Below, one piece after another: positions 7,948 to 15,479 of a stretch of 42,188 nt of DNA; position 1 is the stretch's first letter, and each line of letters opens with the position of its first letter. This stretch comes from Lachnospiraceae bacterium. Lineage in GTDB: Bacteria > Bacillota > Clostridia > Lachnospirales > Lachnospiraceae. The notes below the pieces were generated by a model. It saw only the letters and a program-made list of their open reading frames with translations, was not told the DNA's origin and searched no databases. The position numbers were made by a program, and so were the translations under genes. The stretch lies in assembly GCA_024692885.1 (NCBI GenBank), contig JAILLZ010000096.1, positions 1-42,188 of the forward strand, read 5' to 3'.

Positions 7948-10374
7948 TTGACAGTGGAATTGTACAATTATGAAAAAAAGCATTTGAGGGTTGTGAGAAA
8001 TGTTTCATCGGAATGCACACTTTTCCTGAGAAAAAACGAGGATTTTCCGCTTGACGGTCCATGCGAAATCGCACTTTACGGAAACGGTGTGAGACGTACC
8101 ATTAAGGGCGGAACAGGTTCCGGTGAAGTGAATTCCAGATTTTCAATTAGTATAGAAAAAGGCCTCTTAAATGAGGGGTTCAAGATAACGACAAACAGCT
8201 GGCTCGACCGCTACGATGATGTATTCGAAAAAGCCACTGAGGAATTCTATGAATCTGTTCGAAGAACTGCCAGAGAACACCACACCTTGGCGGTCATGGA
8301 GGCCATGGGAAAGGTGATGCCTGAACCGGAATACAGTTTTCCTATAGAAAAGAAGGGTGAGGTGGCTATCTATGTGCTTTCGAGAATTTCCGGGGAGGGA
8401 AGCGACAGAGAGGCAGAAAAAGGCGACATTCTTCTGACGGATACTGAAATCAGAGATATATTGGATATTAATTCAAAATACCCTAAGTTCATGCTGGTCC
8501 TTAACGTAGGTGGACCGGTGGACCTTTCACCTTTGGACGAGGTTGAAAACATCTTTCTGCTTTCTCAGCTTGGCGTTGTGACCGGGAAAACTCTTGCAGA
8601 AGTACTTACAGGCAAGGCATATCCTTCGGGAAAACTTACCACCACGTGGACACGCTGGAGCGACTACAGCAGCATCGGGGACTTTGGCGGAAGAGATGAT
8701 ACCTACTATAAAGAGGGCATTTATGTTGGCTACAGATATTTTGATTCGGTCGGAAAAGAGCCTATGTTCCCGTTTGGTTTTGGCCTTTCATATGCAGAAT
8801 TTAAAATAAAAGATGTAAAAACTGACCTTTCAGGATCTTGCGTAACAATAAAGTGTAATGTTGAAAACACCGGAAAACATCCCGGAAAAGAAGTAGTTCA
8901 GGCCTATGTCGCTGTACCTGACGGAAGACTCGATCAGCCGTATCAGACGCTTGCGGCATTTGCAAAAACAGATGAAATCAAACCGGGGGAGAGCACTGAG
9001 ACAGAACTGTCTTTTGATATAAAATCATTGGCAGGATATGACAGAGAAAACGCTAGATTTGTTCTTGAAAAAGGAGATTATGCTGTCCTCGTCGGAAACT
9101 CTTCAAGAGATACAAAGGTTTCCGCAGTCATTACATTAGAGGACGACATCATCACAAAAGAGGTGTACAACTGTATAGGAGACGGCGGAGTTCACGATTT
9201 TGTACCGCATGACAAACCAAAGCTCATAATTCCTGGCAGAGTTAAAAAGTTTGTTTTGTCGCCTGAATCCATAGAAGTAGAGAAGGTGAATTACGATAGC
9301 GAGTACGAGATTGATCCTTTCGTGAACAACATGGATAACGTAGAGCTGGCATATATGAATGTTGGTGCATTCAGCCCAATTGGAAATGTTTCAAGTGTAA
9401 TAGGCGATGCAGGAATTAATGTTGCGGGGGCAGCAGGCCAGACCGCTAACGCGTTGAGCGAAGATGATTTCCCTGTACTTGTCATGGCAGACGGACCTGC
9501 GGGATTAAGACTCAGCAGACAGTATTACAGAGATTCCAGGGGAGTTCATCAGATAGGACTCGGAGTGCCTGAGAGCTTTGAAAATCTGATGCCGAAACCG
9601 GTGATGGCATTTCTTAGATTGAAAGCAAAGCTTCCTGTGAAACATAGGGTTTACGATCAGTATGCGACAGCAATTCCTATAGGAACAGCAATTGCACAGA
9701 GCTTTAATACAGAACTTGCCGAAAAACTCGGAGACATCGTGGGAGCAGAGATGGAGCGATTTGGAGTGGACCTTTGGCTTGCTCCGGCTTTAAATATTCA
9801 CAGGGATATAAGATGCGGAAGAAACTTTGAATACTTCTCAGAGGATCCGCTTATAAGCGGAAAATTTGCCGCTGCCATAACCAGGGGTGTGCAGTCTCAC
9901 AAGGGATGCGGAACCACAATAAAACACTACGCTGCAAACAATCAGGAGACCAACAGATACAACAGCAACAGTCATGTGAGCGAGAGAGCCATGAGAGAAA
10001 TCTATCTCAGGGGCTTTGAAATCTGTGTGAAAGAATCACAGCCGCTTGCGGTTATGACATCTTATAATCTCTTGAACAACAGACACACCAGCGAGTCCAG
10101 AAGTCTTATCGAGGAGATCTTGCGATGCGAATTTGGCTTTGAAGGAATCGTCATGACCGACTGGATAGTTATGGGTGGAACCTTTGACAAGTCTTCAAAA
10201 TACAGAGGACCGAAGGCCTCTCTCATCGCAGCAGCAGGCGGAGATTTGGTAATGCCTGGCTCAAGGGATGACGTGAAAGATATTTTGAAGGGCATTGACA
10301 CCGGCAGAGTCACAAGAAAACAGCTGCTCATCAATGCCACAAGAGTGTATAGAATGGCAAAGAAATGCGAATGA
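7948..10374 (+). CDS. GH3 beta-glucosidase with permuted domain order
   Basis: Glycoside hydrolase family 3, about 808 residues, no signal peptide, so it probably acts on imported cello-oligosaccharides or glycosides in the cytosol. The usual order is reversed: the C-terminal-type alpha/beta sandwich comes first (about 60-275; SGEGSDRE with E150 as likely acid/base, then FPFGFGLSY), next a fibronectin-III-like domain (about 290-390), and the TIM barrel last (about 490-805), with KHYAANNQETNR and the nucleophile D738 in VMTDWIVMGG. This swapped layout is known from Butyrivibrio and Ruminococcus beta-glucosidases. Start: GGGAGG at 7938-7943 argues for TTG 7948 or GTG 7954 rather than ATG 7936, which contains the ribosome site itself. 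Confidence 0.92.
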   Translation: MTVELYNYEKKHLRVVRNVSSECTLFLRKNEDFPLDGPCEIALYGNGVRRTIKGGTGSGEVNSRFSISIEKGLLNEGFKITTNSWLDRYDDVFEKATEEFYESVRRTAREHHTLAVMEAMGKVMPEPEYSFPIEKKGEVAIYVLSRISGEGSDREAEKGDILLTDTEIRDILDINSKYPKFMLVLNVGGPVDLSPLDEVENIFLLSQLGVVTGKTLAEVLTGKAYPSGKLTTTWTRWSDYSSIGDFGGRDDTYYKEGIYVGYRYFDSVGKEPMFPFGFGLSYAEFKIKDVKTDLSGSCVTIKCNVENTGKHPGKEVVQAYVAVPDGRLDQPYQTLAAFAKTDEIKPGESTETELSFDIKSLAGYDRENARFVLEKGDYAVLVGNSSRDTKVSAVITLEDDIITKEVYNCIGDGGVHDFVPHDKPKLIIPGRVKKFVLSPESIEVEKVNYDSEYEIDPFVNNMDNVELAYMNVGAFSPIGNVSSVIGDAGINVAGAAGQTANALSEDDFPVLVMADGPAGLRLSRQYYRDSRGVHQIGLGVPESFENLMPKPVMAFLRLKAKLPVKHRVYDQYATAIPIGTAIAQSFNTELAEKLGDIVGAEMERFGVDLWLAPALNIHRDIRCGRNFEYFSEDPLISGKFAAAITRGVQSHKGCGTTIKHYAANNQETNRYNSNSHVSERAMREIYLRGFEICVKESQPLAVMTSYNLLNNRHTSESRSLIEEILRCEFGFEGIVMTDWIVMGGTFDKSSKYRGPKASLIAAAGGDLVMPGSRDDVKDILKGIDTGRVTRKQLLINATRVYRMAKKCE

Positions 10375-10447
10375 CAAAGACTATGCATCAAGGACAAAGA
10401 AGGGCATATATCATGATTATGAATGATGATGTTTGAAATGCAGTTAT

Positions 10448-10972
10448 ATGGAAATGAGTATTACTAAGATATATGAAGATATTCACTCAGTGATTTACTT
10501 CATTGAAACTGACCAACCTCAAACAAAAAAGGAAGACAGAAAGCAGCGAAAGAGCTCGCTGCTTTCTAAAGTGTTAAATGTCGACGAGAATGCATTGCAG
10601 CTTGGAGAACACGGGAAGCCGTTCCTTAAGGACGGCTCCCGATTTATTTCCATATCTCATGATGACAACGTGTCGGTGCTTGCTGTGAGTGATATCAATA
10701 TCGGCGTTGATATAGAAAGAATTGGCGAAGCAAAAATGAGAATCGTAAAGCGATTCTTCCCACCTTCATTTAAGGATGCGGTAGAATCCACTTCGGGTGA
10801 GGACAGAAATCGTGTGTTCTACGAGAAGTGGACTATCATAGAAGCTATACTTAAAGCAGACGGTAGTGGCTTCCACAGAGACATAAACGAGGATCCTGCG
10901 TGGATTTTTAATTGGAAAACAGTATCATTTGAACATGAAGGATTTATGGTTAGTTTGGCATACTCTAATTAA
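10448..10972 (+). CDS. 4'-phosphopantetheinyl transferase, Sfp type
   Basis: Transfers the phosphopantetheine arm of CoA onto carrier proteins. Family marks seen are GEHGKPFL, ISISHDDNVSVLAVS, the metal-binding GVDIERI, and a KW-TxxEAxxKADG version of the WxxKEA motif; here the Lys before Glu-Ala is replaced (WTIIEAILK). Length (about 174 residues) is shorter than Sfp (224), more like compact family members. No polyketide or non-ribosomal peptide gene is in the window, so the carrier-protein target is not local. The start is uncertain: TTG 10433, ATG 10448 and ATG 10454 are all in frame and none has a strong ribosome site. It follows the beta-glucosidase by about 75 bp and may be co-transcribed. 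Confidence 0.85.
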   Translation: MEMSITKIYEDIHSVIYFIETDQPQTKKEDRKQRKSSLLSKVLNVDENALQLGEHGKPFLKDGSRFISISHDDNVSVLAVSDINIGVDIERIGEAKMRIVKRFFPPSFKDAVESTSGEDRNRVFYEKWTIIEAILKADGSGFHRDINEDPAWIFNWKTVSFEHEGFMVSLAYSN

Positions 10973-10976
10973 TGCA

Positions 10977-11222
10977 TTTCAGATGGCTGGTTGCATATAA
11001 TCATTGCAATTCTTGCCTTCGGACTAAAGTTTTTCTAAGCATTTTTATATAGTTTTTGGTAACGTACGCAAACGTTCGCTACACGCCATCCCTGGCGTGG
11101 ACCTCACTAGTTTCACCATCCGGGTGAAACTTTGCTGGGGAGTGAATTAAAAATGCTAAGAAAAACTGAAAGTCCTACGTAAAAGAATTGGCAATTGATT
11201 ATATGCAACCTGCCATCAGCAA
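10977..11222. repeat. 246-bp element bounded by long imperfect inverted repeats
   Basis: The left arm (from GATGGC at 10982 through about 11050) and the right arm (about 11146 to GCCATC ending 11217) are imperfect reverse complements over roughly 70 bp, including a perfect 15-bp block, GGTTGCATATAATCA (10989-11003) with TGATTATATGCAACC (11196-11210). Inside are three small hairpins: AACGT/ACGTT (11061-11065, 11072-11076), CACGCCA/TGGCGTG (11082-11088, 11093-11099) and AGTTTCACC/GGTGAAACT (11109-11117, 11123-11131). It has no ORF. It could be a MITE-like element or a structured RNA with a long closing stem; no clear target-site duplication is visible. Confidence 0.7.
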
Positions 11223-11339
11223 CGCTTTAACATGGATAATGAAGTTGTAACCTAATTCCATCATTTCAATAAGAATAAATGACAGTTATGATTGAGGCTG
11301 AATAATAAAAGCATGGCTGTATTTGAAAAGGTAACAACG

Positions 11340-11999
11340 ATGTTTGGAATAAAGAAAAATAAGAAGAAACAAAAAGATAATGATTCGCAGCATATAGTAA
11401 TTGAGGTTCCGCAGGAACTTGAAGATCTTGCGTCTCAGATAGACAAGAAGATGTGCTTCAAGCCCGGCAGAACAAAGCGTGTGGCGGACATCAGTCTTGA
11501 GATGTTAAGAAGAATGCATAAAGATGCAGATACTTGTGAAAGAGTCGTAAAACTTGCATATGCTTTTGATGCAGGATTTCTGCTTGTACCTGATGAGATA
11601 TTGTCAAAACCCGATAAGTTGACTGAGGAAGAACTAAAAACACTTAAGGAAAAAGTCATTTCCTACGAGGATGCAGATGTATATAAAGATGTTTCCAACG
11701 TATTAAAAGACATTCCGAATGCAAATCAGATTATAAGAGCACATTTTGAGAGATACGACGGAAAGGGATATCCTGATGGACTTGAGGAAAAGGAAATTCC
11801 TTTTGAGACCAGAGTTTTGCAGATTGCGACAGCTTACGTATCCATGACATCGAAGCGACCATACCACGATGTTTTTACCAAGGGAATGGCCCGAGGAGAA
11901 ATCATAGCCAATAAGGTTTCTCAGTTTGATCCTGTTGCCGCAGATGCCCTTATAGATATGATAGACGAGGACATCGATTACAAATTGCGCGAGCTATGA
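11340..11999 (+). CDS. Degenerate HD-GYP-like protein, catalytic HD lost
   Basis: Soluble protein of 219 residues with a lysine-rich N-terminus, then an HD-GYP fold without an obvious sensor domain. The family's second half is well kept (HFERYDGKGYPDGL, IPFETRVLQIATAYVSMTSKRPY, VSQFDP), as is the stretch after the catalytic site (VPDEILSKPDKLTEEE). The hallmark HDIGK is replaced by FDAGF and the KxH site by KEKVIS, so metal binding and phosphodiesterase activity should be lost. It may act as a c-di-GMP binder or as a partner of an active HD-GYP protein; that is inference. Start ATG 11340 is chosen for GAAAAGG 8 nt upstream over ATG 11313 and TTG 11292, which lack sites. Confidence 0.82.
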   Translation: MFGIKKNKKKQKDNDSQHIVIEVPQELEDLASQIDKKMCFKPGRTKRVADISLEMLRRMHKDADTCERVVKLAYAFDAGFLLVPDEILSKPDKLTEEELKTLKEKVISYEDADVYKDVSNVLKDIPNANQIIRAHFERYDGKGYPDGLEEKEIPFETRVLQIATAYVSMTSKRPYHDVFTKGMARGEIIANKVSQFDPVAADALIDMIDEDIDYKLREL

Positions 12000-12022
12000 A
12001 TTTAAGCATAATTTTTGAAGTA

Positions 12023-12314
12023 TTTTACGTGATATTATTGCAATAATTGAGTTTTACATGTAAATAACGGGTTTACTTTTTGGAATTACGTGATAAATAA
12101 AAAATATAGTTATTTTTACACGTAATTTCAGGCCGATTTTTAGCCCGATTTACGTGTAAAATCGATAAGCACTGTATTTGTCACGTAAATCGTAAAAGGT
12201 TTTATGTGTTTTTTACGGGTCAAATAAAGATAAATAGTATTTACACACGTAAAAACAAATTACGTTATAAAGAATTACGTGTAAAATGATTGTTTATTGA
12301 TTATGACACGTAAT
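12023..12314. repeat. Array of five imperfect dyad repeats, 61-64 bp spacing
   Basis: Five units of about 41-46 bp each open with TTACGTG (or a one-base variant) and close with CACGTAA (or a variant): 12023-12066, 12084-12127, 12147-12191, 12210-12255 and 12274-12314. Linkers are 17-19 bp. Unit centres are 61 to 64 bp apart and successive half-motifs are about 29-33 bp apart, close to three helical turns. The bases flanking the core differ between units yet stay complementary within a unit, for example AATTACGTG/CACGTAATT in unit 2, GATTTACGTG/CACGTAAATC in unit 3 and ATTACGTGT/ACACGTAAT in unit 5. It lies between the degenerate HD-GYP gene and the alpha/beta hydrolase and encodes no protein. 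Confidence 0.8.
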
Positions 12315-12442
12315 GGTAATGCATTTGAAAAAAAGAGAAAAGGTATGGGGAACCAATCCATACAAAAAGGGAAGATTACAAATCGTGTAGCCATGAAATA
12401 ATTGTGATAGAATAGGTGCAACAAGAGTCCGGAGGAATACAG

Positions 12443-13375
12443 ATGAAAGCTACAAAAGTGCCACCGAAGATGGATCCCGTGATGCGTGCCATAAAGGCAG
12501 TGCATTCGGTTGCTGGAGGTTCGGCATCGGTGTCGGAAGAAGATCTTGCAAAGCAGAGAGCTTCGCAGGAATTATTCGGTGTTTTGGTTACACCGGTCAT
12601 AGGTGTTAGCAACGAAAAAATGAATATAGATGGCATGGCGGCAACCTGGTGGAGACCGGATTTCAGACATGAAAAAAGACATGTTATCCTATATTGCCAC
12701 GGTGGCGGATATACAGCGGGAAACCTCGCATACGCAGGCATTCTTGCCAGTAAACTGTCGCTTCACACAGGCCTTGAATCACTTGCTTTTGAGTACAGAC
12801 TGGCTCCGGAACATCCATATCCGGCGGCTCTTGAAGATGCGAAAAAAGCATGGGATTATCTGATGAAGCAGGGCTATGCGGCTAGAGATGTTATAGTGGC
12901 CGGAGATTCTGCCGGAGGGAATATGGCATTGGAACTTTGCCTAAGGCTTAGAGAAGAAGGGAGGATGCTTCCAAAAGCACTTGTTTTGATGAGCCCTTGG
13001 ACGGACATGACCGTTACATCGGAAACTTACGAGACTCATCTTGCGGCAGATCCAATGATTACACCGGAGTATGTGAGAGCAGTAAGAGGCGCATACTTGG
13101 GAGATAAAGTAAAAGAAGAGGATTTTAAAAAGGAGATTTACAGTCCTCTTTTTGCCGACCTTACCGGCTTTCCGGAGACCTATATACAGGTCGGAAACTG
13201 CGAGGTCCTTTTGGATGATTCCAGAAAGCTTTACGAGAAGATGAAGGAAGCAAATGTCAAAGTAAAGCTTGATATTTATGATGGCGCATGGCATGTATTC
13301 CAGCAGATGCCTATGCGAAGATCCATTAAGGCAGTGATAGATATCGGAAGCTTTGTAGAACGTGTATTAAGATAG
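12443..13375 (+). CDS. Alpha/beta hydrolase, HSL/acetyl-esterase family
   Basis: Predicted cytosolic esterase of 310 residues. The oxyanion motif starts at H86 (HGGGYTAGN), the nucleophile is S156 in GDSAGGN, the catalytic His is H284 in DGAWHVFQ, and the acidic residue is probably in EVLLDDS. This is the hormone-sensitive-lipase-like group, which hydrolyses short-chain acyl esters. ATG 12443 is set by GGAGG seven nt upstream; GTG 12416 would place that site inside the gene. The acyltransferase and zinc-ribbon membrane protein follow on the same strand within about 1.4 kb, suggesting a shared ester or acyl pathway, though gaps of 60-80 bp leave room for separate promoters. The dyad array ends about 130 bp before the start. 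Confidence 0.88.
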   Translation: MKATKVPPKMDPVMRAIKAVHSVAGGSASVSEEDLAKQRASQELFGVLVTPVIGVSNEKMNIDGMAATWWRPDFRHEKRHVILYCHGGGYTAGNLAYAGILASKLSLHTGLESLAFEYRLAPEHPYPAALEDAKKAWDYLMKQGYAARDVIVAGDSAGGNMALELCLRLREEGRMLPKALVLMSPWTDMTVTSETYETHLAADPMITPEYVRAVRGAYLGDKVKEEDFKKEIYSPLFADLTGFPETYIQVGNCEVLLDDSRKLYEKMKEANVKVKLDIYDGAWHVFQQMPMRRSIKAVIDIGSFVERVLR

Positions 13376-13457
13376 CACACGTATATAGAGCAGTAACATA
13401 AATTAATATAAAGATTAAGATATAGAATAAGTAACATAAAACGGGGAGGCATATATT

Positions 13458-14708
13458 TTGGCCGATAACATTACCTGGTATAAGGTAGACAACGTGGCAA
13501 AGGTTTTTCTTGCCACATATAACAGAAGAGATACACGCTCTTTCAGGGTGTGCTGTACCTTAAAGGAAAGGATAAATCCCGAGATTTTACAGCAGGCAGT
13601 TAATCTTTCCGTGAGAGAAAGATCTCAGTTTCAGGTGCGAATACACAAAGGCCTGTTTTGGCATTATTTGGAGGTTACCGACAAGATGCCGGTGGTTTCC
13701 GAGGAGGTGGACAGACCTTGTCCGACACTTTACGGACCTGAGGTGGAGGGACAGCTTCACTACAAGGTTACGTATTGGAACAACAGGATAAATCTTGATA
13801 TGTTTCATGCTCTTACCGACGGAAACGGCGGAATGGAGTTTTTGAACATCATAGTTCAGAATTATCTTAAGATTACCCATCCCGGAAAGTTCGAGGAGAT
13901 TTCGATGCATTCGGGAGCTTCGGAGGACAGCCTGACTGAGGACAGTTTTAAGAAGTTCTATGACAAAAAAGGAAAAAACGACCCTTCACTTCCGAAGGCT
14001 TATCAGATACATGGATTGAAACTGGGTTATGACCAGCTTCAGTTTTTTGAGATACACATGTCTGCATCAGAGGTTTTAAAGCTTGCAAAGGCAGAGGGCG
14101 TTTCACTCACGAGTTATCTCGGAACAAGAATGATGATGGCACTTTATGAAAACATGCCGTCGCTTCAAAAAAAGAAACCGATAACGATTTCAATGCCTGT
14201 AAACCTGAGGAATTATTATCCTTCGGAGACAAGTCGAAATTTCTTCAATTCGGTTTATGTGTCTCATGTTTTTGACGGAACGGAAAATCTTGGAGATTTG
14301 GCAAGAGAATACGATGAAAGCTTCAAACAGGAACTTCAGCCGGAACGAATAGCGGCAAGGATGAACAATTATGAAAAACTGGAGGAAATCCTTTTTATAA
14401 GAGCGGTTCCTCTTTTCATAAAAAATCCGGTTGTTGCAGCTTTCTCAAGAAGTGAAAACAGCAAGGTTTCAGCCATCATTTCCAATATAGGAAAGATTCA
14501 GGTTCCGGATGTCATAAAGCCATATATTGAAGGGTATTCCTCATTTTGTAGTTCGAATGTGCTTTTTATGACTGTTTCTTCCTATGGCGACGATCTCACC
14601 TTCGGTGTGGCATCGCCTTACAGAAACACAAATATTTTAAGACAGTTTGTGAAGGGATTTACCGATAACGGCATGGAAGTAACTCTCTATGCCACGGAAA
14701 TCGTTTGA
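13458..14708 (+). CDS. Condensation/alcohol-acetyltransferase-like acyltransferase
   Basis: Protein of 416 residues of the CoA-dependent acyltransferase fold shared by chloramphenicol acetyltransferase, NRPS condensation domains and alcohol acetyltransferases. The active-site motif HxxxDG is present as H117-ALTDGNGG, and a second region, ISMPVNLRNYYPSETSRNF, resembles the conserved solvent-channel segment. The start is TTG 13458, with GGGGAGG eight nt before it. No signal peptide or membrane helix. It sits between the hydrolase and the zinc-ribbon membrane protein, so a role in making an ester that the hydrolase may remove is plausible. The acceptor and donor cannot be deduced from sequence. 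Confidence 0.8.
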   Translation: MADNITWYKVDNVAKVFLATYNRRDTRSFRVCCTLKERINPEILQQAVNLSVRERSQFQVRIHKGLFWHYLEVTDKMPVVSEEVDRPCPTLYGPEVEGQLHYKVTYWNNRINLDMFHALTDGNGGMEFLNIIVQNYLKITHPGKFEEISMHSGASEDSLTEDSFKKFYDKKGKNDPSLPKAYQIHGLKLGYDQLQFFEIHMSASEVLKLAKAEGVSLTSYLGTRMMMALYENMPSLQKKKPITISMPVNLRNYYPSETSRNFFNSVYVSHVFDGTENLGDLAREYDESFKQELQPERIAARMNNYEKLEEILFIRAVPLFIKNPVVAAFSRSENSKVSAIISNIGKIQVPDVIKPYIEGYSSFCSSNVLFMTVSSYGDDLTFGVASPYRNTNILRQFVKGFTDNGMEVTLYATEIV

Positions 14709-14770
14709 TAGATAATAGGTCGCTTCGCAATTGTCTATAAATTAGTAATTATAAATGGTGGAGATTAGAT

Positions 14771-15436
14771 ATGAACAGTTGTCCGCATTGTAATATAAAG
14801 GTCGGAGGAGACAGAGAAAAATGTCCCCTCTGTCAGAGTACACTCCTTGGAGAAGGAGAGATGCCGCATTGGCCGAAGCCTGAGAGATTAAGACAGGTGT
14901 CGTTGGCGGTAAAAATAATAAATTTTGTGTTGCTCAGCGTCGCAGTGGTTTTCTTGGCATTTGATTTTCTCATTTTGCCACCGGGACATAAGCATTTTAG
15001 CCTTGTAATCTTTTTTGCAGGATTGGTTATTTACAGTTTGATAGGGCATTTTTTGAGAAGAAGAGCAAACGTGCCGAGAATTCTTTTTCAGTCGATGTTG
15101 GTTTTATCAATCCTTTTCATACTTATAGGCTGGTATCTCGGGTTCAGGGGAATAATCCTTTACTGGGTGATGCCAATCCTCTGCAGCACAACGCTTGTTT
15201 TGAATTTTATTTTTTCGTTTATAGACAAAGGATTCACCGAGGATTCCCTTGTTTACATTTTGCTTAACATAGTAGTTGGAATTATTCCATATGTTGCGAT
15301 TTACCTTCACAGGTGGGCGCAGCCGCCAATGACATGGACAATCACATTGATAATTAGTGTTATCACTTTTATCGGACTTGTCATTTTTAAGGGAAGAAGA
15401 GTGTTCACCGAGATGGAGAAGCGACTTCATATGTAA
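14771..15436 (+). CDS. Zinc-ribbon membrane protein, DUF6320-like
   Basis: The 221-residue product starts with a zinc ribbon (CPHCNIKVGGDREKCPLC, two CxxC pairs) followed by a basic linker and five or six hydrophobic segments between about residues 45 and 210. The layout matches the DUF6320 group found beside acyltransferase and hydrolase genes in Clostridia; the family name is from memory and was not searched. The start has GGTGGAG eight nt upstream. Function unknown: the zinc ribbon would lie in the cytosol and might recruit a partner to the membrane. It ends 43 bp before the polymerase gene. Confidence 0.72.
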   Translation: MNSCPHCNIKVGGDREKCPLCQSTLLGEGEMPHWPKPERLRQVSLAVKIINFVLLSVAVVFLAFDFLILPPGHKHFSLVIFFAGLVIYSLIGHFLRRRANVPRILFQSMLVLSILFILIGWYLGFRGIILYWVMPILCSTTLVLNFIFSFIDKGFTEDSLVYILLNIVVGIIPYVAIYLHRWAQPPMTWTITLIISVITFIGLVIFKGRRVFTEMEKRLHM

Positions 15437-15439
15437 AAA

Positions 15440-15467
15440 TGCCAATGAATAGATTCATTTGTAGGCA
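15440..15467 (+). promoter_or_regulatory. Hairpin just ahead of the polymerase ribosome binding site
   Basis: TGCC-AATGAAT-AG-ATTCATT-TGTA-GGCA forms a stem directly upstream of AGGAAG, the ribosome site of the polymerase gene. It could affect translation or message ends. No LexA-type box (CGAAC..GTTCG) was found near this gene. Confidence 0.3.
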
Positions 15468-15479
15468 CAGGAAGAAAAG

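Noticed and set aside
12023-12314. CRISPR array
   Set aside because: Regular spacing suggests it, but the repeats are diverged from one another, the 17-19 bp linkers are too short for spacers, and no cas gene is present.
12023-12314. parS (ParB) site cluster
   Set aside because: The motif TTTACGTGTAAA shares ACGTG with parS, but parS is TGTTTCACGTGAAACA and no copy matches it; no parA/parB is nearby.
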